Assembly (NCBI GenBank): GCA_031551695.1
Contig: JAVBNG010000072.1
Coordinates: 1-36,068, forward strand
Direction of reading: 5' to 3'
Source of the DNA: JAAYCI01 sp031551695
GTDB taxonomy: Bacteria > Bacillota > Clostridia > Oscillospirales > Ruminococcaceae
Length of the DNA stretch: 36,068 nt
A program made the position numbers and the translations under genes. Positions 7,113-15,720 of this stretch are shown here, one piece after another. Position 1 is the first letter of the stretch; every line of letters starts with the position of its first letter. The notes beneath the pieces were generated by a model, which saw only the letters and a list, made by a program, of their open reading frames with translations, was not told the DNA's origin and ran no database searches.

Positions 7113-8153
7113 ATGAAGAATTGGTTGGCTTTTGCGGCGGCGTGCTTTGTCGTAGGTTTTTTGCCGTACGCCGCCCCGGCCGAAGTTTACGCCGACAGTG
7201 CTGAACAAACGGCCGGCGCGTTTACCATTACGGCGGTGGCCCCGGCGGACGGCATTGGCGAAAGCGGCGGTTTTCACCTGCTGGCCGGCGGGGATGCACG
7301 CACGCTTACGGCGCGGGTGTACAATGCCTCCTCCCGGCCCATTGAAGTGCACGTGACCGCGGTGAACGCCATCACCGGAAACAACGGCGAAATTGCCTAT
7401 GCTTCCGCCGGCGTGGGCGGCGCAAACCCAGCCTTTGCCACCCTGGCCAGTGTGAAAACAGGCCGCCTGTGGGTGCCACCCTATGCCGATGAAACCGCGC
7501 GCGTGGTGCTGGCTATGCCGGCGGAAGTTTTCAGCGGCGACATTCTGGGCGGCATCTCCTTCACGCGTGTTCCGGCCCAGGCGGGCGAAAACAATGCCAA
7601 TGCCGACGCTGTGCGGGTGCTGCCGGTACGCCTTTCCGGCGCGGGGCGGGCGGCAGACCAAACGTTTGCCGTGGCAAGCGTGGAACCACAGGTTGTTGGC
7701 GGCGCGGGCGCTCTGGTGCACGCGGTGCAAAATGAAAGCCCCCTTGTGGTAAGCGGCCTTTCGCTGCAAGCGGACATTTACCGCGACGGTGTGTTGGTAC
7801 TGCGCAATGAAAAAAGTGGCATGGAAATGGCGCCGGGCTCGGCGATGCAATACGCGGTGCAAATGCCCGGCACACTGCTGGCGCCCGGCGAGTATGAAAG
7901 CCGCGTGACCCTTTCCCTGCCGCAGGGCGAGGAGTGGCTGTTCACCACCGGCTTTGCCCTTACCCGTGGCGACGTGGCCCGACTCAGCCGCCAAACGCGG
8001 CAAAACCTGTACCTTGGCATTCCTATGTGGGCGGTGCTGGGCATCTGCGCGGTGGGCGCGGCAGTCATCACGCTGTCTGCGTTCACGCTTACCACCATCC
8101 GCGCGCAACAAAAACGCGAGGCGATGCTGAACCGCCCGTCGGACAGTCGGTAG
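7113..8153 (+). CDS. WxL-interacting-type surface protein (DUF916/DUF3324), 346 aa
   Basis: The start is ATG 7113, with AAGGAG 11 bases upstream and a TATAAT at 7066-7071. Residues 1-27 are a signal peptide. Residues about 35-165 resemble the peptidoglycan-binding domain of WxL-interacting proteins (FTITAVAPADG at the start, LTARVYNASSRPIEVHVTAVNA, then ETARVVLAMPAEVFSGDILGGISF). Residues about 180-295 resemble the second domain (VQNESPLVVSGLSLQADIYRDG, ending LPQGEEWLFTTGFALTRG). A C-terminal transmembrane helix (about 305-330, MWAVLGICAVGAAVITLSAF) and a short basic tail anchor it. Members bind peptidoglycan and dock WxL-domain proteins on the cell surface. No WxL protein is visible in the window. 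It converges on the large surface protein at 8246. Confidence 0.85.
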   Translation: MKNWLAFAAACFVVGFLPYAAPAEVYADSAEQTAGAFTITAVAPADGIGESGGFHLLAGGDARTLTARVYNASSRPIEVHVTAVNAITGNNGEIAYASAGVGGANPAFATLASVKTGRLWVPPYADETARVVLAMPAEVFSGDILGGISFTRVPAQAGENNANADAVRVLPVRLSGAGRAADQTFAVASVEPQVVGGAGALVHAVQNESPLVVSGLSLQADIYRDGVLVLRNEKSGMEMAPGSAMQYAVQMPGTLLAPGEYESRVTLSLPQGEEWLFTTGFALTRGDVARLSRQTRQNLYLGIPMWAVLGICAVGAAVITLSAFTLTTIRAQQKREAMLNRPSDSR

Positions 8154-8171
8154 AAAACGCACAACGCAAAG

Positions 8172-8210
8172 ACCCCGCGCCCACCCATTACGGGCGGCGC
8201 GGGGTTTGTT
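8172..8210. terminator. Bidirectional terminator between converging genes
   Basis: Stem ACCCCGCGCC/GGCGCGGGGT with TTTGTTTT on the plus strand; the minus strand has a shorter CTTTG tail. It lies between the ends of 7113-8153 and 8246-11320. Confidence 0.85.
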
Positions 8211-8245
8211 TTGGTGCGTTTTGGTTTTATGTGTGGCTTGTATGG

Positions 8246-11200
8246 TTACGCCTGTTCGTTTTTTTGCTCTTCGCGGCGCTGTGAAAGCTTCAGCGCCAGC
8301 GCGGCTGCCAGCTGCACCAGCAGCAGGGCGCCCATCAGCAGGGTCCATTGGTCCGCCGCCTGCATGGGCAGGCGAACATTTTCGGTAAGCAGGAACACTA
8401 TGACGGCGGCGGGCCCCGCCAGGATGGCCGCAATGCGCCAGCCAAGGCCGGTTTTGCGGCTGCTCGGGGCGTTGTCCCCATGGTCGGTGCCGTTTCGTTT
8501 GCCGCGCACAGCCATGCCCACGGCCAGCAGCACGGCGCCGCCCGCCGCCAGCAGGGCGAATATGAGGTTCAGCAGTGCCCAGTGGCCGCTTGCCGCCGGG
8601 GCTTGGGGCTCCAGCGCGGCGAGAGGTGTTTCACCGTCGGTGATGTTTTCCACAGGATCAGGCACACGCGGCTGCACCACGGCGTCAGGGCCTGCCGTTG
8701 CTGTGGGCGCGGGGCCTTCCGTTACTACAGGCGCCACCGCGGGCGCCACCGGGGTTACCGGCGTCACAGGTGCAGGCACCGGTTCAGGCGTCGGGGCCGG
8801 GGTTGGTGTCGGGTCCGGCGTTGGTGTCGGGTCCGGGTCAGGTGTCGGGTCCGGCGTCGGCTCGGGCACTACAACGGCCGTAATTTCCAAGCTGCCCTCG
8901 AAGGGAACAACGGTGTAGTTTGCGTTTTGGCCAAGGGTGATGTGAATGGCCTTGCTGCCAACGGTGTTGTCGAAAATATTGTCGCGCCACACACTGTAGG
9001 CAAGGGTGTCGCCGTCCACCAGAGTGGCGGGCGAGTCCGGCGCGATAAAGGCTGTGAACGCCGGGTCGCTTTCCGCGGTGGTTTTGGTGTAGCTGTTTGC
9101 CACAAGGTAGATCACTCGTTTTTCAATGTGCAGCGTGGCGGAGGTTTTGACGCTGTCGAAATTCTTTGCACTCGCCTGGGCCCAAACGGTGTAACTGCCC
9201 GCGCCGGTGAAGCTGGGCGGCTCGTCAAGGTCGAACGGTCCGTTTTCGCTTAAAGAATACTTAACGCTGACGTTTTCGCCGCCGACGACATCGGCTGCCG
9301 CAAGGGCGTGGGGCGCGCCGTCATAGGTTACGGTGCCGCCCGCCAGCAAAACAGCCATTCCGCCTGCCGGAACAATGGTGAAGGTAGCGGTCTCGGTTTG
9401 GTATTCATAGTTGGCGTTTGCGCCGCTAAGCCGGATGCCTTTGATGGCATAGGTGCCGGTTTCTTCCCCGGTGTCGCGGGATACGCCATAGTCACGGCCA
9501 AACTGCAGCTCGTTTGCCACGGGCAAGGGCAATGTGCCATGGCCGCTGCGAACGGTGGCCTTTGCCAGCGGGGAAGGGTCGGCGTCGCCGTAGGTTTTGC
9601 CCGCGTCCTGCGGTTCAATCACCATAGGGAAGGGCAGGATGTTCAGGGTGGCCGTTCCGGCGGAAGTGACGGTTTCGTAGTTCCCGCTTTCGGCCCGCAC
9701 GGTGAAGGCGTAAACGCCTGCATCGGTGCGCGCGGCGGAAGAAGTGAACGCGGTTTCGCCGACGGCTTTAAAGCTGAGGGAGAACTGGCCGGTAACGTTC
9801 TTGCCGTTCGCCGTGACGGTGATTTTCGAGGTGTCCAGCGAGATGGGCCCGCCATTGTAATAGGCGGTGACATCGGCCGCGCCAAGGGAAAGCGCCACAG
9901 AAGAGGCCGGGGCTTTGTCCACGATGAAGGCGCCGTCCGTATAGACGATATCGTAGTTTGTACTTGCCAGCCCGCCGGTTATGTTGAGGGTGTAAGACCC
10001 CGCGTTCCCGGGAGTGGCGAAATCATACTGCGGGCTATAGTTTGCAGTGCCGTTTACCGCTGTGGCCAGGGTGTCGCCGCCCTTCAGCTGGCCGGGAACC
10101 GGCGCAAAATAGCTGTAGACGCTGTTTGCCGGCTTGGGGCTGCCGTAGGTATGGTGATAATCGGTGGCCTGCAGGGTGAGGGGCGCTTTTGTAATGGTAA
10201 GCGTGGCGCTTAGTGTTGTGCTCTTGCTGCCGCGCGTCACTTTCACGGAGATGGGATAGGCTCCCACGTCCGTCAGGCCTGTAACAGCCGCGCCGCCATA
10301 GGAGTATTCCACCTTGTCACCGGCGATAATGCCCGATACGTTGACCATATGGGCCGCGCCGTCGTAGGGAACAGTGACGTCGGAGGCGGTGACGGTGGAA
10401 AGGTCGGGAGCTGCTTGCCAACGGGCTTCAAAAATGGGGCCGGAGATGGGGTTGCTCGTGTGGTCCACGGCTTTGGCGATGTCGCCGGGCTGGTAGATTT
10501 TAAAGCTTTGCTGGTTATAGGCCCAGCCGGTGAACACGTAACCCGGCAGGGAAAAACCGAGGCTTTCCGGCGAAAGCACAGTAAAGGTGGAGGGTTGGTT
10601 CTCGAACTTCACGCTGGTCTCGCCGCCATTGGAAGTTTTGGTTTTGTAATAGACCGTGACGCTGCCGTTGCCTGCAAACACCGGGCGCAGCACCAGGTTG
10701 GCAGTGAGGGTAACGACGCTGCCCGCCGGGTAAAGGTTCCCTGTCTGGTCGATCCAGCACAGAAATTTTTCCGGGCCGCCTTTGCGGTTGGGGTTTGCGG
10801 GTTCCGCCTGCAATGTGGCGGTCACGTCCTCGCCTTCGTCTGCGGTAAAGGAACCGTTCCCGGCGGAAAGGCCGGGGTTGCTTTGTGTGCTTTCGGCGGG
10901 CTCGTTCGTGCCCAGCACAATGCCGACTTGCTCGTAGGCCACGGTATAGGTGACGGTTGCTTCGTCGGCGGTGGCAAGGGCTTCTTCCCCGCCGATGGCC
11001 TCGTTAGAGGCCGCCGGGGCTTCTTCTTCCACAGAAGCCTCGGTATTTTCCGGCTCGGCGGGGGGCGCCGCGGGTTCTTCGGCAGGGGGGTCTGCCGGTT
11101 CCCCGGCAGGGGGCGCCGCGGGTTCTTCGGCGGGGGGCGCCGCCGGGTCTTCCGCCGAAAGCCCGGCCACGTCCGCGCCAAGGGCTTCGGCGGCAGCGGT

Positions 11201-11320
11201 GGCTGTCTCTTCCGCCACGGCCTCCGGTGTGCCGGCCATAGCCGCCTGTGCGGTTGGGCCGATGATCATCAGCGCCGCCAGAAGGACGGCAAACAGCGTG
11301 GATATCATTTTGTGTTTCAT
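8246..11320 (-). CDS. Large MBG-repeat surface protein with Pro-rich linkers and C-terminal membrane helices, 1024 aa
   Basis: Starts at ATG 11320 with AGGAG upstream. Order: signal peptide (1-29); an Ala/Pro/Glu repeat region (PAAPPAEEPAAPPAGEP type, about 55-90); a domain with an InlB-B-like repeat (FCWIDQTGNLYPAGSVVTLTANLVLRPVFAGNGSVTVYY, VFTGWAY); then several MBG-type beta modules (ATDYHHTYGSPKPA, DAGKTYGDADPSPL, ANSYTKTTAESDPAFTAFI) alternating with VTYDGAPHAL-type modules; a Pro-Thr-Asp tandem linker (PTPDPTPDPDPTPTP, about 815-860); and at the end three hydrophobic helices with basic loops. There is no LPxTG motif, so it is membrane-anchored through its own helices. Likely a cell-envelope adhesin or S-layer-like protein. 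Binding partner unknown; the adjacent WxL-interacting protein is a candidate partner only by position. Confidence 0.85.
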   Translation of the reverse strand: MKHKMISTLFAVLLAALMIIGPTAQAAMAGTPEAVAEETATAAAEALGADVAGLSAEDPAAPPAEEPAAPPAGEPADPPAEEPAAPPAEPENTEASVEEEAPAASNEAIGGEEALATADEATVTYTVAYEQVGIVLGTNEPAESTQSNPGLSAGNGSFTADEGEDVTATLQAEPANPNRKGGPEKFLCWIDQTGNLYPAGSVVTLTANLVLRPVFAGNGSVTVYYKTKTSNGGETSVKFENQPSTFTVLSPESLGFSLPGYVFTGWAYNQQSFKIYQPGDIAKAVDHTSNPISGPIFEARWQAAPDLSTVTASDVTVPYDGAAHMVNVSGIIAGDKVEYSYGGAAVTGLTDVGAYPISVKVTRGSKSTTLSATLTITKAPLTLQATDYHHTYGSPKPANSVYSYFAPVPGQLKGGDTLATAVNGTANYSPQYDFATPGNAGSYTLNITGGLASTNYDIVYTDGAFIVDKAPASSVALSLGAADVTAYYNGGPISLDTSKITVTANGKNVTGQFSLSFKAVGETAFTSSAARTDAGVYAFTVRAESGNYETVTSAGTATLNILPFPMVIEPQDAGKTYGDADPSPLAKATVRSGHGTLPLPVANELQFGRDYGVSRDTGEETGTYAIKGIRLSGANANYEYQTETATFTIVPAGGMAVLLAGGTVTYDGAPHALAAADVVGGENVSVKYSLSENGPFDLDEPPSFTGAGSYTVWAQASAKNFDSVKTSATLHIEKRVIYLVANSYTKTTAESDPAFTAFIAPDSPATLVDGDTLAYSVWRDNIFDNTVGSKAIHITLGQNANYTVVPFEGSLEITAVVVPEPTPDPTPDPDPTPTPDPTPTPAPTPEPVPAPVTPVTPVAPAVAPVVTEGPAPTATAGPDAVVQPRVPDPVENITDGETPLAALEPQAPAASGHWALLNLIFALLAAGGAVLLAVGMAVRGKRNGTDHGDNAPSSRKTGLGWRIAAILAGPAAVIVFLLTENVRLPMQAADQWTLLMGALLLVQLAAALALKLSQRREEQKNEQA
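8757..8875 (-). repeat. Tandem repeats coding for the Pro-Thr-Asp linker
   Basis: Imperfect tandem units of about 12-18 bp (GGTGTCGGGTCCGGCGT and variants) inside the surface-protein gene. They encode PTPDPTPDP-type sequence, which makes them likely to vary in copy number between strains. Confidence 0.75.
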
Positions 11321-11565
11321 GTCAGTGCTCCTGTCTGGTTTAAGGGGCGAATGTGTGGATTAAAAGCAAAATGGCAGATTTTGCAAGAGTGCAAACGCGT
11401 TTAAATATGCTTTTTCGACATTTTTGTTCATAAATATTTAAAATTTTGTCAATAAATGGCAATTAACTGGTTCAAATACTGCTTCATTATATCTGCGCCT
11501 GGTAACAGGAAGGTAACACAACAGCTCTGGAAGTGCGTTCGTATGACAACGATGCAGACGGGCCG
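11321..11565. other. Promoter region of the MBG surface protein
   Basis: This gap between minus-strand genes is AT-rich in its first half (11380-11500), unlike the surrounding coding DNA, as expected for a promoter and leader. I cannot point to one clear -35/-10 pair. Confidence 0.4.
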
Positions 11566-11596
11566 CAAAAAGCGGGCCCCCCTCGGGGGCCCGCTA
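11566..11596 (-). terminator. Terminator of the 11611 gene
   Basis: Strong stem AGCGGGCCCCC/GGGGGCCCGCT (11571-11595) followed by TTTTTGC on the minus strand. Confidence 0.9.
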
Positions 11597-11610
11597 TATA
11601 ACAGAAATAT

Positions 11611-13113
11611 CTAGTACCAGATCCACCCAAACAGTAAAATGACGATGAGCCATTGGCCGAAGCTGTAGCCGACATCCACACCGCAGGTGGCCGTGGCGCC
11701 GCCCTCGGCCGCGCAGGTGATGACCGCCTCGCCCCGGCCGGTGGCGGCCACGTTGCCGTTTTCGTCCACTGTGGCCACGGTTTCGTCGCTGGATGTGAAA
11801 GTGACCGGCGCGTTCGCCGCATTGTCCGGCTTCAGGGTGGCGGCAAGCTGCGCCGTGCCTTTGTAGTGCAGGGAAAGGTGTGTCTGGTTAAGGATGCACT
11901 CACTGGCCGCCACCAGCACTTCTTCCTCCGCCACTTCGCCGCACTGGGTGCAATAGCGCACGCGCAGGCCGTTTTCCGTGCCGGTGGGTTCTTTCACCAC
12001 CAGCCAGTCTCCCGGTTGGTGGGCGCGCGGGGTGTAGTTTGCGGTGTAGGTGTAGCCACAGGTGGCACAGGCGTATGTGCTGTAGCCGTAGCTGTGGCAG
12101 GTGGCCGGGGTGACGGTTTCGGTGTAGGCAGGGTTTTTGCAGGGGTTTGGCAGCAGGGTGGTGGAATAGTCAAACACCTCGCCGTTCACATAGTTCGTAG
12201 CGGTGTTGTCCGCAATGGCCATGCTCCAGTTCAGCTGTTCGCCCACTGCGGGGTCGCAGTAAGCGCGGCGGTCGTCGTTGTCTTCAAAAAAGTAGATCTC
12301 TGCGTCCACCGTGTTACCTGTTACGTAGCCCATATGGCCGGCGTCGTCTGTATGCACATAGTACATGCCCGCAATGCCGCCGTTGTGCACGTAACCGGAC
12401 ACGGACGTGTAGGCCCGCACTTTAATATCGCAGCCGGAGATGTCGGCGTAGCCGGTGGCCATGGCTCCGCCCATAAACTCCTCGCTTTTGGTGGCGGGGG
12501 CGGTGTCCACAAGCGCCAGTTCCACGTCGGTTCGGCAGTTTGTGATTTCGCCCCAGCCAAAGCCCAGCAGCCCCGCAACGCCAATGTTGATGCCGTCGGT
12601 GTGAAGGGCCACCTTGCCCTGCACGCCGCAGTTTGTCAGGGTGACGTCCTCGGCGTAGCCCGCCAGAACAGAGGCAAAAAAGCTTTGGCCCGCGGTGGCG
12701 CTCACGTCCGCGCCCCAGATATCCAGGTTTTGGATGGTGGCCCCCACGCAACGGGAAAACAGCGCGGCAAACCCGGTGTCGTATTCCTTGTGGTTGCCGT
12801 CCACAGAGACGGCGGTAACGGGGTCTCCCCCAGCGATTGTAAGGTTCAACAGGGCGTGGCCGTTCCCCTCCAGCGTGCCGTTAAAAGGAATGGGCTGCCA
12901 CGGCGCGCCGCCAAGGTCGATGTCGGCTTCGAGGATATAGTTGCCGTTTGGATTTTCGGCGATGGCTTCAAGGCCCTCGCGGTCATAAATATGGGTGAAG
13001 CCGTCCGGCACAGGGGTTCCGGCTTCTTCCGCCCGCGGGGAAAACGCCGGTGTGGCGCACAGCAGCGCCGCCAGCAGAACAAACGAAATGATGGAACCTG
13101 CAATTCTTTTCAT
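11611..13113 (-). CDS. Secreted surface protein with beta-helix-like region, Cys pairs and Big_2 domain, 500 aa
   Basis: Starts at ATG 13113 with GGGAG upstream. Residues 1-28 are a signal peptide. Residues about 45-320 look like a right-handed beta-helix of the GLUG/pectate-lyase kind (LEAIAENPNGNYILEADIDL, NGTLEGNGHALLNLTIAG, then TIQNLDIWGADVSA and VTLTNCGVQGKV). Then come two CxxC pairs (YACATCGYTY and RYCTQCGEVAEEEV), typical of short zinc-ribbon-like repeats in clostridial surface proteins, and a Big_2 Ig-like domain (TFTSSDETVATVDENGNVAATGRG). The protein ends in a short aromatic hydrophobic tail, FGQWLIVILLFGWIWY, with neither LPxTG nor basic residues. Probable role: cell-surface or glycan binding. 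Own promoter gap and terminator indicate a single-gene unit. Confidence 0.8.
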   Translation of the reverse strand: MKRIAGSIISFVLLAALLCATPAFSPRAEEAGTPVPDGFTHIYDREGLEAIAENPNGNYILEADIDLGGAPWQPIPFNGTLEGNGHALLNLTIAGGDPVTAVSVDGNHKEYDTGFAALFSRCVGATIQNLDIWGADVSATAGQSFFASVLAGYAEDVTLTNCGVQGKVALHTDGINIGVAGLLGFGWGEITNCRTDVELALVDTAPATKSEEFMGGAMATGYADISGCDIKVRAYTSVSGYVHNGGIAGMYYVHTDDAGHMGYVTGNTVDAEIYFFEDNDDRRAYCDPAVGEQLNWSMAIADNTATNYVNGEVFDYSTTLLPNPCKNPAYTETVTPATCHSYGYSTYACATCGYTYTANYTPRAHQPGDWLVVKEPTGTENGLRVRYCTQCGEVAEEEVLVAASECILNQTHLSLHYKGTAQLAATLKPDNAANAPVTFTSSDETVATVDENGNVAATGRGEAVITCAAEGGATATCGVDVGYSFGQWLIVILLFGWIWY

Positions 13114-13176
13114 GGAACTCCCTTCGTGGCCGGGTTTACGGTTTTTTCTATAGAGGCGCAGTTGTTTTTGCGCGTG

Positions 13177-15693
13177 CTATTTTGCGTAGACCGCCTTTGC
13201 CGCGTCCACACTGGCGGTGGCGGATTTTACATAATAGTCCGCGCCGATTGTTTCGGCGTATTCCGCCGTGAGCACCGCGCCGCCCACCATCACCTTCACG
13301 CCGGGGCACTGGGCCCGCAGCAGGCGGATGGTCTCCTCCATGGCGGGCAGGGTGGTGGTCATCAAAGCGCTGAGGCCGCACAGTTTTGCGCCGCTTGTCT
13401 TCACCGCCGCCACCACTTTGTCCGGCGGCACGTCGCGGCCTAGGTCGATGACCTTGAAGCCGTAGTTTTCCAGCAAAGCCTTTGCGATGTTTTTGCCGAT
13501 GTCGTGCACGTCGCCCTGCACGGTGGCCACCACCACGGGCTCGCCTTCGTCGCCGCCGGTGCCGTAGTGTGCCTTCACCGCGCTGAAAGCTGCCTCCGCC
13601 GCCATGGCGCTTGCCATCAGTTGGGGCAAAAACAGGCTGCCGTCCTCAAAGCCGCGGCCAACGTCGTCCAAAGCGGGCACCATGTACGCACCCAGAATAT
13701 CCACGCCGTTTTGGCCCTCTTCCAGCAAAGCTTTGGTGTGCAGGGCGGCTTCGTCCTTCAGGCCGGCAAACACGGCGCCGCGCAGCAGCGTGCCGTGCGG
13801 CGTGCCGCCGCCGTCGGTATCGGCGGCTTCACCGCCTCGGGCGCCAGCTGCTTGGCCTGCGCCGTTGGTATTTTCCTTGCCGCCGTGTGCCGGTGCACTT
13901 GCGGGTGTGCTTGCGGGCGGCATCGCCGAGGGCACAGGCGCTTTCGCCGCTTCCTCGGCGGCGTATTCCACCGCCTTGGCGCAAAAGCCCTGCCCGCCGG
14001 CGTCCGCGCCGCTCAGCAGCCGGTGTACGTCAATGGTGTCCATCATTTCGCGCACGCCGGGGTTCACAATGGCAAGGTCCAGCCCCACGGTGAGGCCCAT
14101 GGCCAAAAACTGCGCGTTCACCAGCGGCCGCCGCGGCAGGCCAAAGCTGACGTTGGAAACGCCCAGCACCGTGCGGCAGCCGTAAAGCTGCTTGCACAGG
14201 TGCACGGCGCGGATGGTCTCGGTGGCGGGCACGTCGCCCGCGCTTGCGGCAAGGGTCAGGCAGTCGATGTAAACGTCCCAGGGGCCAACGCCCAGCTTTT
14301 GCGCTTCGGCCAAAATCTTGGCGGCCACCTCCGCGCGGCCTTCCGCCGTTTCGGGAATGCCGGCATCGTCCATGGCAAGGCCCACCACCGCCGCGCCGTA
14401 TTTTGCCACCAGCGGCAACACGGCGGCAAGCTTTGCCGCCTCGCCGCTTGTGGAGTTCACCAGCGGCTTGCCGTTGTACACGCGCAGCGCCGCTTCCAGC
14501 GCTTTGGGGTTTGCGCTGTCCAGCACCAGCGGCAGGCCGCACACCGCCTGTACCGCCTGCACGGCGCGGGGCAAAAGGTCCACTTCGTCCACGCCCGGCG
14601 CGCCCACGTTTACGTCCAGCAACGCCGCGCCGCTTTGCTCCTGCTCGGCGGCCAGCTTTTGGATATGTCCGAGGTCCCCTTTTGCCAGCGCCGCCTGCAG
14701 CGCTTTCTTCCCCGTGGGGTTGATGCGCTCGCCAATGGGCAAAACGCCGTTCACTTCCACCACCCGGGTGCCGCTGGCAAACAGACTGCGGGTTTTTACA
14801 CTGCGCGCGGCGGGGGCCTGCCCGCCAAAGGCTTCGGCCAGCAGGCGGATGGTCTCCGGCGTGGTGCCGCAGCAGCCGCCCACGGCCGCCACCCCCAAAA
14901 ACATGCAGGGCATCATTTGCTTGCAGAATTCTTCCGGTGAAAGGGAGTATTCCCCGGTGGCAGGGTCCGGCAGGCCTGCGTTCGGCATCACAAACACCGG
15001 CACCGGGCTGGTTTCGCACAGGGTTTGCACCATGGGCATGATGTCTACCGGCGCAAGGGAGCAGTTGATGCCCAGCGCTTCCACGCCAAGGCCCGGCAAT
15101 ACGGCGGCCATAGCCCCGACCGGCACGCCCGCAAAGGTGCGGCCGTTTGGCTCAAAGGTCATGGAAACGGCCACGGGCAAGGCTGTGTTTTCTTTCGCGG
15201 CCAGCACGGCGGCCTTCACTTCCAAAAGGTCCGTCATGGTCTCAATCATCACAAAATCCGCCCCGGCCTCTTCGCCCGCCACCATCTCCTCTGCAAAGGC
15301 GGCGTAGGCTTCTTCAAAGGAAAGGGAGCCGCCGGGGGCCATCAATTCGCCCAAAGGGCCGACGTCCAGCGCCACGCGGCATGTGGTGCCCGCCGTGGCC
15401 GCCTTTGCGCAGGCAACAGCGCGGGCCACGGTGTCCGCCGGGGCATAGCCGCTGCCCGCCAGCTTTTTGGCGTTGGCGCCGAAGGTGTTGGCCATAATGT
15501 CGTTGGCCCCGGCGTCCACATAGGCGCGGTGGATGGCCGTCAGTTTTTCCGGCTGTTCAAAAATGAACCGCTCCGGCTTTTCGCCGGGCGCAAGCCCCAC
15601 CTGCTGCAGCATGGTACCCAGCGCGCCGTCCAAAATGGTGAAGCGCGCGGATGAAAAAAAGCCGCCGTTTGCCGCTCCCGCCTGTTTTGCCAT
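13177..15693 (-). CDS. metH: Cobalamin-dependent methionine synthase without reactivation domain, 838 aa
   Basis: Transfers a methyl group from 5-methyl-tetrahydrofolate through B12 to homocysteine. ATG 15693 has GAGGAGG upstream. Residues about 18-295 are the homocysteine-binding barrel: ILDGALGTMLQ at its start, and the zinc ligands in GINCS and GGCCGT. Residues about 320-590 are the pterin-binding barrel (IGERINPTGK, then LLDVNVGAPGVDEVDLLPRAV). Residues about 650-838 hold the B12 cap and the B12 domain with the cobalt-ligating motif GDVHDIGKN. The C-terminal SAM-dependent reactivation domain is absent, as in many Clostridia, where a separate protein does that work. Unusual: a low-complexity Ala/Pro/Gly linker (about 595-650, APVPSAMPPASTPASAPA and on) between pterin and B12 parts. 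The crp-like gene lies 27 bp upstream on the same strand, so the two are probably one operon. metF is nearby. Confidence 0.93.
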   Translation of the reverse strand: MAKQAGAANGGFFSSARFTILDGALGTMLQQVGLAPGEKPERFIFEQPEKLTAIHRAYVDAGANDIMANTFGANAKKLAGSGYAPADTVARAVACAKAATAGTTCRVALDVGPLGELMAPGGSLSFEEAYAAFAEEMVAGEEAGADFVMIETMTDLLEVKAAVLAAKENTALPVAVSMTFEPNGRTFAGVPVGAMAAVLPGLGVEALGINCSLAPVDIMPMVQTLCETSPVPVFVMPNAGLPDPATGEYSLSPEEFCKQMMPCMFLGVAAVGGCCGTTPETIRLLAEAFGGQAPAARSVKTRSLFASGTRVVEVNGVLPIGERINPTGKKALQAALAKGDLGHIQKLAAEQEQSGAALLDVNVGAPGVDEVDLLPRAVQAVQAVCGLPLVLDSANPKALEAALRVYNGKPLVNSTSGEAAKLAAVLPLVAKYGAAVVGLAMDDAGIPETAEGRAEVAAKILAEAQKLGVGPWDVYIDCLTLAASAGDVPATETIRAVHLCKQLYGCRTVLGVSNVSFGLPRRPLVNAQFLAMGLTVGLDLAIVNPGVREMMDTIDVHRLLSGADAGGQGFCAKAVEYAAEEAAKAPVPSAMPPASTPASAPAHGGKENTNGAGQAAGARGGEAADTDGGGTPHGTLLRGAVFAGLKDEAALHTKALLEEGQNGVDILGAYMVPALDDVGRGFEDGSLFLPQLMASAMAAEAAFSAVKAHYGTGGDEGEPVVVATVQGDVHDIGKNIAKALLENYGFKVIDLGRDVPPDKVVAAVKTSGAKLCGLSALMTTTLPAMEETIRLLRAQCPGVKVMVGGAVLTAEYAETIGADYYVKSATASVDAAKAVYAK

Positions 15694-15720
15694 GGTTGTC
15701 CTCCTCTGATGTGGGGCCTG

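Noticed and set aside
8757..8875. Tandem repeats that could suggest a CRISPR array
   Set aside because: The units are short, contiguous, without spacers, and in frame inside a coding region giving a Pro-Thr-Asp linker.
8348..11404. Several 300-350-codon plus-strand frames
   Set aside because: Antisense shadows of the MBG surface protein; no start signals and no family resemblance.
11653..13443. 596-codon plus-strand frame
   Set aside because: Antisense shadow of the 500-aa surface protein and the end of metH; it crosses two gene borders.
13504..14940. 478-codon plus-strand frame
   Set aside because: Antisense to metH, His/Ala/Arg-rich translation without domains, no ribosome binding site.
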